A DNA stretch of 64,000 nucleotides, taken from assembly GCA_902590915.1 (NCBI GenBank), contig CACIYQ010000002.1, positions 1-64,000 on the forward strand, given 5' to 3'. Shown piece after piece: positions 1 to 8,314 of the stretch. Each line of letters starts with the position of its first letter. The stretch's first letter is position 1. Both the position numbers and the translations under genes were made by a program. The notes below the pieces were generated by a model. That model saw nothing but the letters and a program-made list of their open reading frames with translations, searched no databases and was not told the DNA's origin. The stretch comes from an uncultured Pelagibacteraceae bacterium. GTDB lineage: Bacteria; Pseudomonadota; Alphaproteobacteria; Pelagibacterales; Pelagibacteraceae.

Positions 1-908
1 ACATTAGCAATTAAATAACCACATATAATAATCGATACATTAAAAATACTTATTACTAAGAAGGTATTTACATGTGAGTTTTGCATTTTCTCAAATATAA
101 TATGATGAAAATGTATTTTATCTGCAGCATAAAATTTATTTCCTTTTACAATTCTATATAAAGTAACATATAAAAAATCATAAACAGGGTACCAACATGT
201 CCAAATTAGAAATGCTGGGTGAATGCTGCTTGATTTAAATAAAAATATTATTAGAAAGCTCATTAGAAAACCTATGAAAAGGCTTCCAGAATCTCCAGTG
301 AATATTTTAAAATAACTCGTACCTGGGAAAAAATTGAAAATTAAATTTATGATTAATGGAATAATTATAAGAGTTAATAATTTTATTACTTGTTCATTGT
401 TTTCTAAAAAAATTAAATAAATTATTCCTATTATAGTTATCCCAGATAATAATCCGTCTATACCATCAATATAGTTATAACTGTTAATTAAAAGCCCTAC
501 AGATAAAAATGTAAAAATTATGCCAAATTTATTTAATTCAATTTTATTTATAAATTCATACGTTCCAAGATTTTGAATTACGTAACCATTAAAAATTAAA
601 TAGCTAGCAGGCATGAAAATTAAAATTAATTTCATTCCGGGCGTTAAATTAATCCTATCATCTAAAAAACCAGTTATCACTACAGCTGAACCAACAACAA
701 TAATATTTTCTATTTCATAAGATAATTCGTTAGCTGTGACTATCAATGCCAAATAAATATATAGCGCTACACCGGCTGTATTTGGTATTTTATGTTTATG
801 AACTTTCCTTTGATTCGGATTGTCGTAAAATTCAAGCTTTTTTGATAAAAATATTATTAAAACTAATATTGTTATATACAAAATTGTAAATAATAATAAA
901 TCCAACAT
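1..908 (-). CDS. Polyprenyl-phosphate sugar-1-phosphate transferase, WecA/MraY family (C-terminus cut by window)
   Basis: Reading leftwards from the ATG at 908, 302 codons are open to the window edge, so the C-terminus is missing. The protein is a multi-pass membrane protein with the family motifs in order: FLDDR (D83, D84), NYIDGIDGL (about 145-153), FTGDSGS (about 203-209) and DKIHFHH (about 263-269). Enzymes of this family transfer a sugar-1-phosphate from a UDP-sugar to undecaprenyl phosphate on the inner membrane, the first step of O-antigen or related glycan assembly. MraY is unlikely because the HxHH motif and the O-antigen ligase neighbour fit the WecA/WbpL branch. The sugar specificity cannot be read. 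It is divergent from the ligase gene, with a 61-bp gap that must hold both promoters. Confidence 0.85.
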   Translation of the reverse strand, partial: MLDLLLFTILYITILVLIIFLSKKLEFYDNPNQRKVHKHKIPNTAGVALYIYLALIVTANELSYEIENIIVVGSAVVITGFLDDRINLTPGMKLILIFMPASYLIFNGYVIQNLGTYEFINKIELNKFGIIFTFLSVGLLINSYNYIDGIDGLLSGITIIGIIYLIFLENNEQVIKLLTLIIIPLIINLIFNFFPGTSYFKIFTGDSGSLFIGFLMSFLIIFLFKSSSIHPAFLIWTCWYPVYDFLYVTLYRIVKGNKFYAADKIHFHHIIFEKMQNSHVNTFLVISIFNVSIIICGYLIAN

Positions 909-969
909 AATTTAAAATAATAAACCATATTATTTTATAATAAAAGCCAGATTTTGTAAGAATGAAAAA

Positions 970-2226
970 ATGAATATGGATAAAAAAAAAAATATTTTTA
1001 AATATGAAAGAAATATTTTTTTCTTTTTATTATCTATTTATCCATGGCTATTAATTACCGGTCCATTTCTTTCGGATAGTTTTGCTATAATCTTTTCATT
1101 TTATTACATTATAAAAAGAATAAATGAGAAAAATTACGAAGATTTTAAAACAATACCATTTGTTATATTTTGTGCTTTCTGCCTTTATATTTCTATCAAC
1201 TCAATTTTTGTAGCACAAAACTTGGTTTCACTTAAATCATCTTTATTTTTTTTTAGGTTTGGAATATTTGCTTTAGCCATATGTTATTTGTTAAATCAGA
1301 ATAAGAAAAGACTAAATTATTTCTTTTTTAGTTTGACACTTGCTATGTGTTTACTTTTTTTTGATAGTATTTTTCAAAAGATATTTGGATTTAATATCAT
1401 TGGTATAGAAAAAGCGCACTCGATAAGAATTAGTTCTTTTTTTGGTGATGAGCTTATATTAGGTTCTTTCACTTTTAAGATAATGCCATTAATTTTATCT
1501 TTTTTGTATTATCTTTACCATGATAAAGCTAACAAATATTCTTTAATATTTATCTTTATTAGTTTGATAATAATATTGTTGAGTGCTGAAAAAGCTTCTT
1601 TTGCTATGATAATTTTATTTTGTTTGTTATTTTTTATTTCAATTAATTTTAAAAAAAGAATAAAAATTTTTTTAACTTTAATATTTTTTTCAATAATCGT
1701 CTTGATGTTGTTTTTAAATAAACCAATTCAAGATAGATTGTATCACCAATTTTTATCAAATTCTGCAAGTGGAAAGTATATTTATTCAGCAATTCACGAT
1801 AGTCATTTTAGAACAGCATATAAAATGTTTAAAGATAAACCTATATTTGGTCATGGTCCCAAGATGTACAGATTTAAATGTGGAGAAAATAAATATAAGA
1901 TTAACGAGTTTTCTTGTTCTACTCACCCTCATAATTTTGTTCTTCAAATTTTATCTGAAACAGGCGTAGTAGGATTTATATTTTATTTACTATTTTATTT
2001 AAGCTTATTTAAAATTTGTTTTAAAAGTTTTTATTTTGATAATTTATTTAAGCAAAAATTTTTACCAAATTATATTTTGACTTCCTCTTTATTGGTAATT
2101 TTTTTTCCACTAGCCACTTCAGGAAACATATTTAACAATTGGTCTTCATGTCTTCATTTTTTGACTATAGGAATTTTAATTTTTTTCTTAAAATTGAATA
2201 AAAATAATACTAAAGTTAACGTTTGA
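970..2226 (+). CDS. O-antigen ligase / polymerase-like membrane protein (Wzy_C family)
   Basis: A 418-residue, strongly hydrophobic protein with about ten or more membrane segments. Near residues 275-330 there is a periplasmic-loop signature: FRTAYKMFKDKPIFGHGP, then a cysteine pair region and STHPHNFVLQILSETGVVG. The H-x-x-N/H-N and E-x-G pattern is typical of O-antigen ligases (WaaL) and related Wzy polymerases. Such proteins join undecaprenyl-linked glycans to lipid A core or to each other at the periplasmic face. Ligase and polymerase cannot be told apart from sequence alone. It lies beside a WecA-type gene, which supports a surface glycan role. An alternative ATG lies two codons downstream. 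Confidence 0.8.
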   Translation: MNMDKKKNIFKYERNIFFFLLSIYPWLLITGPFLSDSFAIIFSFYYIIKRINEKNYEDFKTIPFVIFCAFCLYISINSIFVAQNLVSLKSSLFFFRFGIFALAICYLLNQNKKRLNYFFFSLTLAMCLLFFDSIFQKIFGFNIIGIEKAHSIRISSFFGDELILGSFTFKIMPLILSFLYYLYHDKANKYSLIFIFISLIIILLSAEKASFAMIILFCLLFFISINFKKRIKIFLTLIFFSIIVLMLFLNKPIQDRLYHQFLSNSASGKYIYSAIHDSHFRTAYKMFKDKPIFGHGPKMYRFKCGENKYKINEFSCSTHPHNFVLQILSETGVVGFIFYLLFYLSLFKICFKSFYFDNLFKQKFLPNYILTSSLLVIFFPLATSGNIFNNWSSCLHFLTIGILIFFLKLNKNNTKVNV

Positions 2227-2339
2227 AATAATATTTAACACCATCATAGTGTTTATAAGTGAATAAAAGTTACATAAGTTTTAGTTTTAGATTGTGTATA
2301 TTATCCTTTACAAACTCATTTTTACAAGTTAGAAAGCGG

Positions 2340-2457
2340 TGCCTGGTGATTATTGCGAAAGTGTGATACCCGATCCCATTCCGAACTCGGAAGTCAAGCC
2401 TTTCAGCGCCAATGGTACTTTGTCTTAAGACATGGAAGAGTAGGACATTGCCAGGCT
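2340..2457 (+). rRNA. rrf: 5S ribosomal RNA
   Basis: The ends pair as GCCTGG (2341-2346) with CCAGGC (2451-2456), and the interior carries the conserved CCGATCCCATTCCGAACTCG block of helix III/loop C and the GGGAGAGTAGG-like segment (GGAAGAGTAGGAC). Length is about 117 nt, normal for 5S. No 16S or 23S lies within reach, so the gene is separate from them and must have its own promoter or a long read-through. A TATATT hexamer at 2297 is a possible -10, but no convincing -35 is visible. The epimerase gene begins only 12 nt after the 3' end, with no terminator between. Confidence 0.95.
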
Positions 2458-2469
2458 AATTCATATTAA

Positions 2470-3357
2470 ATGAAAAATATCATTGTAGTGACTGGTGGGG
2501 CTGGGTTTGTTGGATCAAATCTTATTGAATTTTTACTAAAAAAAACGAAATATAAAATAATAAGTATAGACAATTATTCTTCTGGGACTAAAAAAAATCA
2601 TATAAAAGATATAAGAGTCAATTACATCAACGCAAATACATCAAAAATTAAAAAAATACTTGATAATAAAAGAAGAAAAATTAAATCAATATTTCATTTT
2701 GGTGAATTTGCTAGAATATTTCAAAGTTTTAAAAAATTTGATGAATGTTATCAATCTAATACTATAGGAACAAAAACAGTATTTAAATTTTGCTTAGATA
2801 ATAATATAAAATTAATTTATTCTGCTACCTCTGCTAGTTTAGGTCATAAAGGTAACGATAAAAATCTTTCGCCTTATGCATTTACAAAATCGAAAAACTT
2901 AGAACTTTTAGAAAATTTAAAAAAATGGTTTGATTTTGAGTTCGAGGTTGTTTTTTTTTACAATGTTTATGGACCTAGACAAATTAAGATTGGAGATATG
3001 GCAACTGTGATTGGTATATTTGAACATCAGTATGAAAAAAAAAAACCATTGAGTGTTGTTAAGCCTGGGTCTCAAACAAGACGTTTCACTCATATTACTG
3101 ATACTGTTAAAGTTTGTTATGAGGCATTTAGGGCAAATAAATGCAGATATTATAGTATTACAAGTAAAAAGTCTTATTCGATTCTTGATGTGGCAAATTT
3201 GTTTAAAAGTAAAGTGGTGTTTTTAAAACCTAGACTTGGAGAGAGATATGCTTCAGCACTAACAAAAATATCCAACAAAAATAAGATAATTAGAAAATAT
3301 GGAAAATTACAATTGAAAGATTACGTAAGTTCCTTTATTAAATTTCACAAATTATGA
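2470..3357 (+). CDS. NAD-dependent epimerase/dehydratase (extended SDR)
   Basis: A 295-residue extended short-chain dehydrogenase. The N-terminus holds the NAD-binding TGGAGFVGS loop (residues 8-16), and the active site is Y136-x-x-x-K140 preceded by a serine-rich strand (SATSAS). The FYNVYGPRQ stretch near 165-175 is typical of UDP-glucose/UDP-glucuronate epimerases. It is somewhat shorter than GalE (about 330 residues). Family members act on nucleotide sugars in the cytoplasm, consistent with the glycan genes just upstream. The substrate cannot be decided. The gene starts 12 nt after 5S rRNA, and its stop overlaps the rpmJ start (ATGA). Confidence 0.85.
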   Translation: MKNIIVVTGGAGFVGSNLIEFLLKKTKYKIISIDNYSSGTKKNHIKDIRVNYINANTSKIKKILDNKRRKIKSIFHFGEFARIFQSFKKFDECYQSNTIGTKTVFKFCLDNNIKLIYSATSASLGHKGNDKNLSPYAFTKSKNLELLENLKKWFDFEFEVVFFYNVYGPRQIKIGDMATVIGIFEHQYEKKKPLSVVKPGSQTRRFTHITDTVKVCYEAFRANKCRYYSITSKKSYSILDVANLFKSKVVFLKPRLGERYASALTKISNKNKIIRKYGKLQLKDYVSSFIKFHKL

Positions 3358-3479
3358 AAATTAAAAGCTCATTAAAATCTATAAAAAAAAGAGACTTAAA
3401 TTCTAAGCTGGTTAGAAGAAGAGGTAGAGTATACGTAATAAATAAAAATAACCCAAAATTTAAAGCAAGACAAAAATAA
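3354..3479 (+). CDS. rpmJ: 50S ribosomal protein L36
   Basis: A 41-residue, very basic protein with the alphaproteobacterial L36 pattern: [14 protein letters not shown], then [24 protein letters not shown]. It is the cysteine-less form, without the zinc ribbon C-x2-C of many bacteria, which is the usual form in this class. It is a component of the large ribosomal subunit. The ATG overlaps the epimerase stop in an ATGA arrangement, so it is probably translated by coupling with an accessory-type gene, an odd partner for a ribosomal protein. The 5S rRNA just upstream puts two large-subunit components together. Confidence 0.93.
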   Translation: MKIKSSLKSIKKRDLNSKLVRRRGRVYVINKNNPKFKARQK

Positions 3480-3484
3480 TTTTT

Positions 3485-3595
3485 ATGGATAATAAAAACC
3501 ATAAGAATACCTGGATAAATTTTACAAAATTTGTTTTGTGGGGAACTGTCGCAGTAATCTCTGTTTTAGTTTTAATGGCGATATTTCTTTTATAA
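3485..3595 (+). CDS. Small membrane protein, aa3-type cytochrome c oxidase subunit IV-like
   Basis: A 36-residue protein: a short polar N-terminus (MDNKNHKNTW) followed by one transmembrane helix that ends LVLMAIFLL. Alphaproteobacteria carry a very short aa3-type cytochrome c oxidase subunit IV-like protein with the same ending, often directly in front of the transhydrogenase genes, as here (21 nt before pntA). The call rests on this shape and position. With so few residues the family assignment is tentative. The gene starts 5 nt after the rpmJ stop. Confidence 0.65.
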   Translation: MDNKNHKNTWINFTKFVLWGTVAVISVLVLMAIFLL

Positions 3596-3615
3596 TATAT
3601 TAATTTATCTTTATT

Positions 3616-4704
3616 ATGAATTTAGCTTCAATTTCAGAACACAGAGATATTGAAAAGCGAATTGCAATTACTCCACAAATTGCAAAAAAATATATCAATT
3701 TGGGGTTTAATTTAATATTACCAAATAATTATGGAACCCACTTAGGATTTAGTGATGAAGATTATAAAAATCTAGGAGTTAATTTTTTAGATAATGAAAA
3801 TGAAATAATTAAAAATTCTGAGATTATAGTTCAATTAGGATTACCTGTTGAGGAAAAATTATCATTGTTTGAAGAAAATCAAACTTTAATTGGTTCATTA
3901 AACGCTTTTATTAATAAAAAAAAATTAGAGAATTTAACTTTAAACAAAATAAATTGTTTTTCTTTAGAGTTGCTACCAAGAATAACGAGAGCACAAGCAA
4001 TGGATATTCTATCATCACAAGCTAACCTCGCTGGTTACAAAGCTGTTGTAGAAGCTTTCCAAGTTTATGAAAGAGCAATTCCGATGATGATGACTGCAGC
4101 TGGAACAATTCCTGCAGCAAAAGTATTAGTGGTTGGAGCAGGAGTTGCAGGATTACAAGCTATTGCAACAGCTAAAAGAATGGGAGCAGTTGTGTTTGCA
4201 ACGGATGTTAGAATGTCTTCAAAAGAACAAGTTGAGAGTTTAGGTGGTAAATTTTTAACTGTTGATGGATCTGAGAATTTAGAAACTAAAAGTGGCTATG
4301 CAAAAGAAGCTTCAGATGAATTTAAAAAGAAACAAGAAGAATTACTTTCTGAAACATTAAAAAAAATAGATATCATAATTTGTACAGCTCTAATTCCAGG
4401 TAGAGAAGCTCCAAAAATAATTAAAGATGAAATGTTTAAAAATTTAAAATCGGGTTCAATTATTTATGATCTAGCAGCTGTTCAAGGAGGAAACACTGTA
4501 TTTACAAAAGTTGATGAAATCGTTGAAATAGATGGTGTTAAAATTTTAGGAGAGGCAAATATATTAAACAAATTACCCGTATCAGCTTCTAATTTGTATG
4601 CAAAAAATGTATTTAATTTTATTTCTAACTTATATGATAAAGAAAGTAAGAAATTAAATATTAATTTAGAAGATGAAATCATAGAGAAAACACTTATTAA
4701 ATAG
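3616..4704 (+). CDS. pntAA: Proton-translocating NAD(P)+ transhydrogenase, alpha subunit part 1 (NAD-binding domain dI)
   Basis: A 362-residue cytoplasmic domain. It starts with the AlaDh/PNT signature (residues 1-30, SEHRDIEKRIAITP) and has a Rossmann loop VGAGVAGLQAIATAKRMGA near residue 172. The split form, with dI on its own polypeptide, is typical of Alphaproteobacteria. dI binds NADH and passes hydride to NADP+ on domain dIII of PntB, driven by the proton gradient, to make NADPH. The next gene follows after 4 nt, so pntAA-pntAB-pntB are a three-gene operon. A transhydrogenase is a plausible main NADPH source in a streamlined marine cell. Confidence 0.95.
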   Translation: MNLASISEHRDIEKRIAITPQIAKKYINLGFNLILPNNYGTHLGFSDEDYKNLGVNFLDNENEIIKNSEIIVQLGLPVEEKLSLFEENQTLIGSLNAFINKKKLENLTLNKINCFSLELLPRITRAQAMDILSSQANLAGYKAVVEAFQVYERAIPMMMTAAGTIPAAKVLVVGAGVAGLQAIATAKRMGAVVFATDVRMSSKEQVESLGGKFLTVDGSENLETKSGYAKEASDEFKKKQEELLSETLKKIDIIICTALIPGREAPKIIKDEMFKNLKSGSIIYDLAAVQGGNTVFTKVDEIVEIDGVKILGEANILNKLPVSASNLYAKNVFNFISNLYDKESKKLNINLEDEIIEKTLIK

Positions 4705-4708
4705 TAAT

Positions 4709-5017
4709 ATGGAAATAGATCCTTTTATATTCAGATTAAGTATATTCATATTGTCAATATTTGTTGGTTACTATGTCGTATGGAGTGTAACACCTTCTTT
4801 ACATACTCCTTTGATGTCAGTCACAAATGCAATCTCTTCAGTAATTATAGTTGGTGCAATAATTGCAGCTATATCTGGAGGTGATGGAATAATTTTTTCA
4901 TCATCTAGTCTTTTTGGATTTTTAGCGATTATTTTAGCAGCAGTGAATATTTTTGGTGGTTTTTTAGTCACTCAAAGAATGCTTGCTATGTATAAAAAAA
5001 AGAAAAAGGAAAAATAA
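4709..5017 (+). CDS. pntAB: NAD(P)+ transhydrogenase, alpha subunit part 2 (membrane domain)
   Basis: A 102-residue protein with three to four membrane helices and a lysine-rich C-terminus. The VWSVTPSLHTPLMSVTNAIS stretch (residues 25-44) is the conserved start of the membrane domain dII of transhydrogenase. It forms the proton channel together with the N-terminal half of PntB. It lies 4 nt after pntAA and 3 nt before pntB, as expected for the split alphaproteobacterial enzyme. Confidence 0.93.
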   Translation: MEIDPFIFRLSIFILSIFVGYYVVWSVTPSLHTPLMSVTNAISSVIIVGAIIAAISGGDGIIFSSSSLFGFLAIILAAVNIFGGFLVTQRMLAMYKKKKKEK

Positions 5018-5020
5018 TTA

Positions 5021-6415
5021 ATGTCAGCAAATTTATCTGCAATATTATATTTGGTATCCGGGGTATTATTTATCTTAGCTTTAAGAGGTTTGTCATCTCC
5101 TGAAACTTCAAGACAGGGAAATTTATTTGGAATTATTGGAATGTTAATAGCCGTGACTGTTACATTTCTTTCAGTTGGAAATTTTTCTTTAGGATTTATT
5201 TATGTTCTTATATTTTTAGCTATTGGTGGAAGCATTGGTGCTTTCATAGCATACAGAATACCAATGACAGCAATGCCAGAATTAGTGGCTGGCTTTCATA
5301 GTTTAGTTGGTCTTGCAGCAGTATTTGTTGCAATCTCAGCATTTATAAATCCTGCAGCCTTTAATCTTGGCACACCAGGGAATATTAAACTTGCAAGTTT
5401 AATAGAAATGGCGATCGGAGCAGCAGTAGGTGCAATTACTTTTTCTGGTTCAGTTATTGCATTTTTAAAATTACAAGGAATAATGTCTGGGGCACCTATT
5501 ACTTTCAAAGGTCAGCATTTAGTAAATGCATCATTGTTAGTATTAATTGTAATAATAACTGTTTATCTTTCTTCAACTCAATCATCTAATTTATTTTGGA
5601 TATTAATTGCAGTTTCTTTTTTAATTGGATTTTTAATTATTATCCCAATTGGTGGTGCTGATATGCCAGTTGTAATTTCAATGTTAAATTCTTATTCAGG
5701 TTGGGCTGCAGCTGGAATTGGATTTACATTAGAAAATACAGCCCTGATCATAACTGGTGCATTAGTAGGATCATCTGGTGCTATCCTTTCATATATTATG
5801 TGTAAAGGAATGAATAGATCATTCTTTAATGTAATATTAGGTGGTTTTGGTGCTACTGACCAAAAAACTAGAGATCAAAGTAAAGAGCAAAGACCTGTAA
5901 AAAGTGGTAATGCTGAAGATGCAGCTTTCTTAATGAAAAATGCTTCTTCAGTCGTAATTGTTCCAGGATATGGTATGGCGGTAGCACAAGCACAACATGC
6001 CTTAAGAGAAATGGTAGATACATTAAAAAAGAACGATATAAAGGTGTCTTATGCAATTCACCCAGTAGCAGGAAGAATGCCTGGACATATGAATGTCTTG
6101 TTAGCAGAGGCAAACGTTCCATACGACGAAGTTTTTGAATTAGATGAAATAAATAATGATTTTGCAAATGCAGATGTTGCATTTGTTATTGGTGCAAATG
6201 ATGTCACTAACCCCGTAGCGAAAACAGACCCTCAGAGCCCAATCTATGGAATGCCAGTTTTAGATGTTGAAAAATGTAAGTCCGTTTTATTTGTAAAAAG
6301 AAGCTTATCGCCTGGATATGCAGGAATCGATAATGATTTATTTTATAAAGAAAATACATTGATGTTATTTGCAGATGCAAAAAAAATGACAGAAGATATT
6401 ACAAAAAATTTATAG
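5021..6415 (+). CDS. pntB: NAD(P)+ transhydrogenase, beta subunit
   Basis: 464 residues. The first ~270 are membrane helices (rest of dII). The soluble C-terminal domain dIII binds NADP(H): VPGYGMAVAQAQHALREM near 317-334, HPVAGRMPGHMNVLLAEA near 345, and a GANDVTNPVA motif near 390. Length matches the family (about 460). It completes the inner-membrane proton-driven transhydrogenase with PntAA and PntAB, which lie directly upstream. All expected motifs are intact. The transaldolase gene follows after 5 nt and is probably cotranscribed. Confidence 0.95.
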   Translation: MSANLSAILYLVSGVLFILALRGLSSPETSRQGNLFGIIGMLIAVTVTFLSVGNFSLGFIYVLIFLAIGGSIGAFIAYRIPMTAMPELVAGFHSLVGLAAVFVAISAFINPAAFNLGTPGNIKLASLIEMAIGAAVGAITFSGSVIAFLKLQGIMSGAPITFKGQHLVNASLLVLIVIITVYLSSTQSSNLFWILIAVSFLIGFLIIIPIGGADMPVVISMLNSYSGWAAAGIGFTLENTALIITGALVGSSGAILSYIMCKGMNRSFFNVILGGFGATDQKTRDQSKEQRPVKSGNAEDAAFLMKNASSVVIVPGYGMAVAQAQHALREMVDTLKKNDIKVSYAIHPVAGRMPGHMNVLLAEANVPYDEVFELDEINNDFANADVAFVIGANDVTNPVAKTDPQSPIYGMPVLDVEKCKSVLFVKRSLSPGYAGIDNDLFYKENTLMLFADAKKMTEDITKNL

Positions 6416-6420
6416 ATTTA

Positions 6421-7119
6421 ATGAATACAAAAATTTTTTGCGATATTGCAGACATATCTTCAATAAAAAAATATAATAATAAAAAAATTGTAAAAGGATT
6501 TACAACTAATCCAAGCTTAATGAGAAAAGCTGGGGCAAAAGATTATAAATCATACTCTAAACAAATACTTAAATTTTGCAAAAATAAACCGATTTCTTTT
6601 GAAGTTTTTGCTGATGATCAAAAATCTATGATTCAGCAAGGAGAAAAAATAAATACTTGGGGCAAAAATGTATATGTAAAAGTTCCTGTAGTAAACTCAA
6701 GAAAAAAATTTTCAGGATATGTTATTAAAGAGCTAAATAGTAAAAATATTAAGTTGAATATAACAGCAGTATACACCGCTAGGCAAACTGCAAAAATACT
6801 TAAAGTAATAAATAAAAAAACAAAAGTAATAATATCTATTTTTGCTGGAAGAGCAGGAGATAATGGAAAAGATCCAGTTCCTGAATTTGCTAAAAGTATA
6901 AAGCTAGCAAAGAAATTTAAAAACGTAGAAATTTTATGGGCCAGTGTTAGAGAACCATATAATTATTTACAAGCTAAACAATTGGGATGTCATATAATCA
7001 CTATCCCACCAACTTTGATTGAAAAAATTGAAAAATTCGGAAAGTCTTTCAATCAGCTAACTGTTGAAACAGTTAAAGCATTTTTAGTTGATAGTAAAAA
7101 ATCTAATTTTAAATTATAG
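6421..7119 (+). CDS. tal: Transaldolase (small, fructose-6-phosphate aldolase-like family)
   Basis: A 232-residue TIM-barrel enzyme. It begins with FCDIADISSIKKY and has the TTNPSLM motif near residue 30. The Schiff-base lysine is in VYVKVPVV near residue 92, and LNITAVYTARQ and IFAGRAGDNGKDP follow. Transaldolase exchanges a dihydroxyacetone unit between sugar phosphates in the non-oxidative pentose phosphate pathway; small relatives can act as fructose-6-phosphate aldolases. With tkt at 13419-15377 it completes that branch. Placement after the transhydrogenase genes suggests cotranscription. Transaldolase is more likely than aldolase given the metabolic context, but this is inference. Confidence 0.82.
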   Translation: MNTKIFCDIADISSIKKYNNKKIVKGFTTNPSLMRKAGAKDYKSYSKQILKFCKNKPISFEVFADDQKSMIQQGEKINTWGKNVYVKVPVVNSRKKFSGYVIKELNSKNIKLNITAVYTARQTAKILKVINKKTKVIISIFAGRAGDNGKDPVPEFAKSIKLAKKFKNVEILWASVREPYNYLQAKQLGCHIITIPPTLIEKIEKFGKSFNQLTVETVKAFLVDSKKSNFKL

Positions 7120-7125
7120 TTAAAT

Positions 7126-7202
<77 letters not shown>

Positions 7203-7208
7203 GTATAC

Positions 7209-7415
7209 TTAAATTCTATTTTTAAGTTTATTTAATTTTTTAACTCTTTTAATATTTTCTTGAAGAATTCTTTTCTTTTTTTCTGAGGGTTTTTCATAAG
7301 TATTTTTTAACTTGATAACTTTAAAAAAACCGTCTCTTTGGAGTTTTCTTTTTAAAACTCTTAAAGCTTGTTCAACATTATTATCTTTGACTTCTATTTT
7401 AATAACTACCTCCAA
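7209..7415 (-). CDS. rpsU: 30S ribosomal protein S21
   Basis: 68 residues, rich in lysine and arginine. It begins MEVVIKIEVKDNNVEQALRV and has the family core LKRKLQRDGFFKVIKLKNTYEKPSEKKKR. S21 binds the small subunit near the anti-Shine-Dalgarno region and helps initiation. Length and motif match alphaproteobacterial S21. It is placed between the trcR gene (51 bp upstream) and the initiator tRNA (6 bp downstream), so two translation-initiation components are neighbours. Confidence 0.93.
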   Translation of the reverse strand: MEVVIKIEVKDNNVEQALRVLKRKLQRDGFFKVIKLKNTYEKPSEKKKRILQENIKRVKKLNKLKNRI

Positions 7416-7466
7416 AAAAATAGTTGACTACCATTTTTATGAATTTATGTCTATTTATTTTATTCA

Positions 7467-8048
7467 TTATACAGAGGGTTGGTTCGCCTTGTTTTGTTTT
7501 TCTTTTTGTTTCTTTTCTCTTTTAATTCTTCTCTCCGCTTTTTCAACAGCTTCCAATAAATCTTTCTGCAAAAATAGATTTAATGCTACTGGATCTTTTG
7601 GATTTAAATTATTGTAGTTCCAATAACTTTTGTTTCTAATTGATGTTACAGAATTTTTAGTAATTCCTACCAATTTAGCTATTTGAGAGTCTTTCAATAG
7701 GTTGTATTGTTTTAAAAGCCACAAAGCAGAATCTGGTTTATCTTGTCTTTTTGAAAGTGGGATATATTTTTTTATTTTCTTTTCTGAATTTGAAATTTCA
7801 ATATCTCTACTTTTAATTTGTAATGGTCTGCTTTCATCTTTTGAAGATAATTCAATTTCCTCTCTTGATAACTGACCTGATATTATAGGATTGTAAGCTT
7901 TAATACCTTTTGCTACCTCACCATCTGCTATACCTTGAATCTCCACTTCGTGTAATTTGCAAAAATCTGCAATTTGTTTGAATGTTAATGTTGTGTTTTC
8001 AACTAACCAAACAGCAGTAGCCATTGGCATCAGGGGTGCATTTGACAT
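7467..8048 (-). CDS. trcR: Cell cycle transcriptional regulator TrcR-like (DUF1013)
   Basis: 193 residues. The N-terminal block SNAPLMPMATAVWLVENTTLTF, a helix-turn-helix-like QIADFCKLHEVEIQGIADGEVA (about 23-45) and a second such element DSQIAKLVGITKNSVTSIRN (about 118-137) are the conserved parts of the DUF1013 family, nearly confined to Alphaproteobacteria. In Caulobacter the family member is a cell-cycle transcription regulator. The C-terminus is a lysine/glutamate-rich helix. The gene abuts rpmE with no gap, so they are read together. The regulatory role in this organism is inferred from the family. Confidence 0.85.
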   Translation of the reverse strand: MSNAPLMPMATAVWLVENTTLTFKQIADFCKLHEVEIQGIADGEVAKGIKAYNPIISGQLSREEIELSSKDESRPLQIKSRDIEISNSEKKIKKYIPLSKRQDKPDSALWLLKQYNLLKDSQIAKLVGITKNSVTSIRNKSYWNYNNLNPKDPVALNLFLQKDLLEAVEKAERRIKREKKQKEKQNKANQPSV

Positions 8049-8279
8049 TTAATTTTTTTTTTCTGATTTAAAATTTTGAAATTTTTTATTAAATTTACTT
8101 ATTCTACCTTTATCCATTAATTTTTGTTTTCCGCCTGTCCAAGCAGAATGGGATTTAGGATCAATCTCTAATTTCAATAAGTCTCCTTCAGCGCCCCATG
8201 TGGACTTGGTTTCAAACTGACTACCATCTGTCATTTCTACTTTTATTTTATGGTAGCTAGGGTGGATATTTTTTTTCAT
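8049..8279 (-). CDS. rpmE: 50S ribosomal protein L31
   Basis: 76 residues. It begins [20 protein letters not shown], with the family segment [24 protein letters not shown] in the second half. It is the C-minus form without zinc-binding cysteines, as in other Alphaproteobacteria. It is a large-subunit protein contacting 5S rRNA and the inter-subunit bridge. It is followed immediately by trcR and lies 35 bp after suhB. Confidence 0.93.
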   Translation of the reverse strand: MKKNIHPSYHKIKVEMTDGSQFETKSTWGAEGDLLKLEIDPKSHSAWTGGKQKLMDKGRISKFNKKFQNFKSEKKN

Positions 8280-8314
8280 AACGAGACTTATAGCAAAGGA
8301 AATTTAGAAAACAA

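Noticed and set aside
2237-2253. AACAC-CATCATA-GTGTT inverted repeat after the O-antigen ligase gene as a terminator
   Set aside because: Five-pair A/T-rich stem and no T-run.
5868-6182. A 104-codon open frame antisense to pntB
   Set aside because: Leucine/histidine-rich shadow of a well-supported gene.
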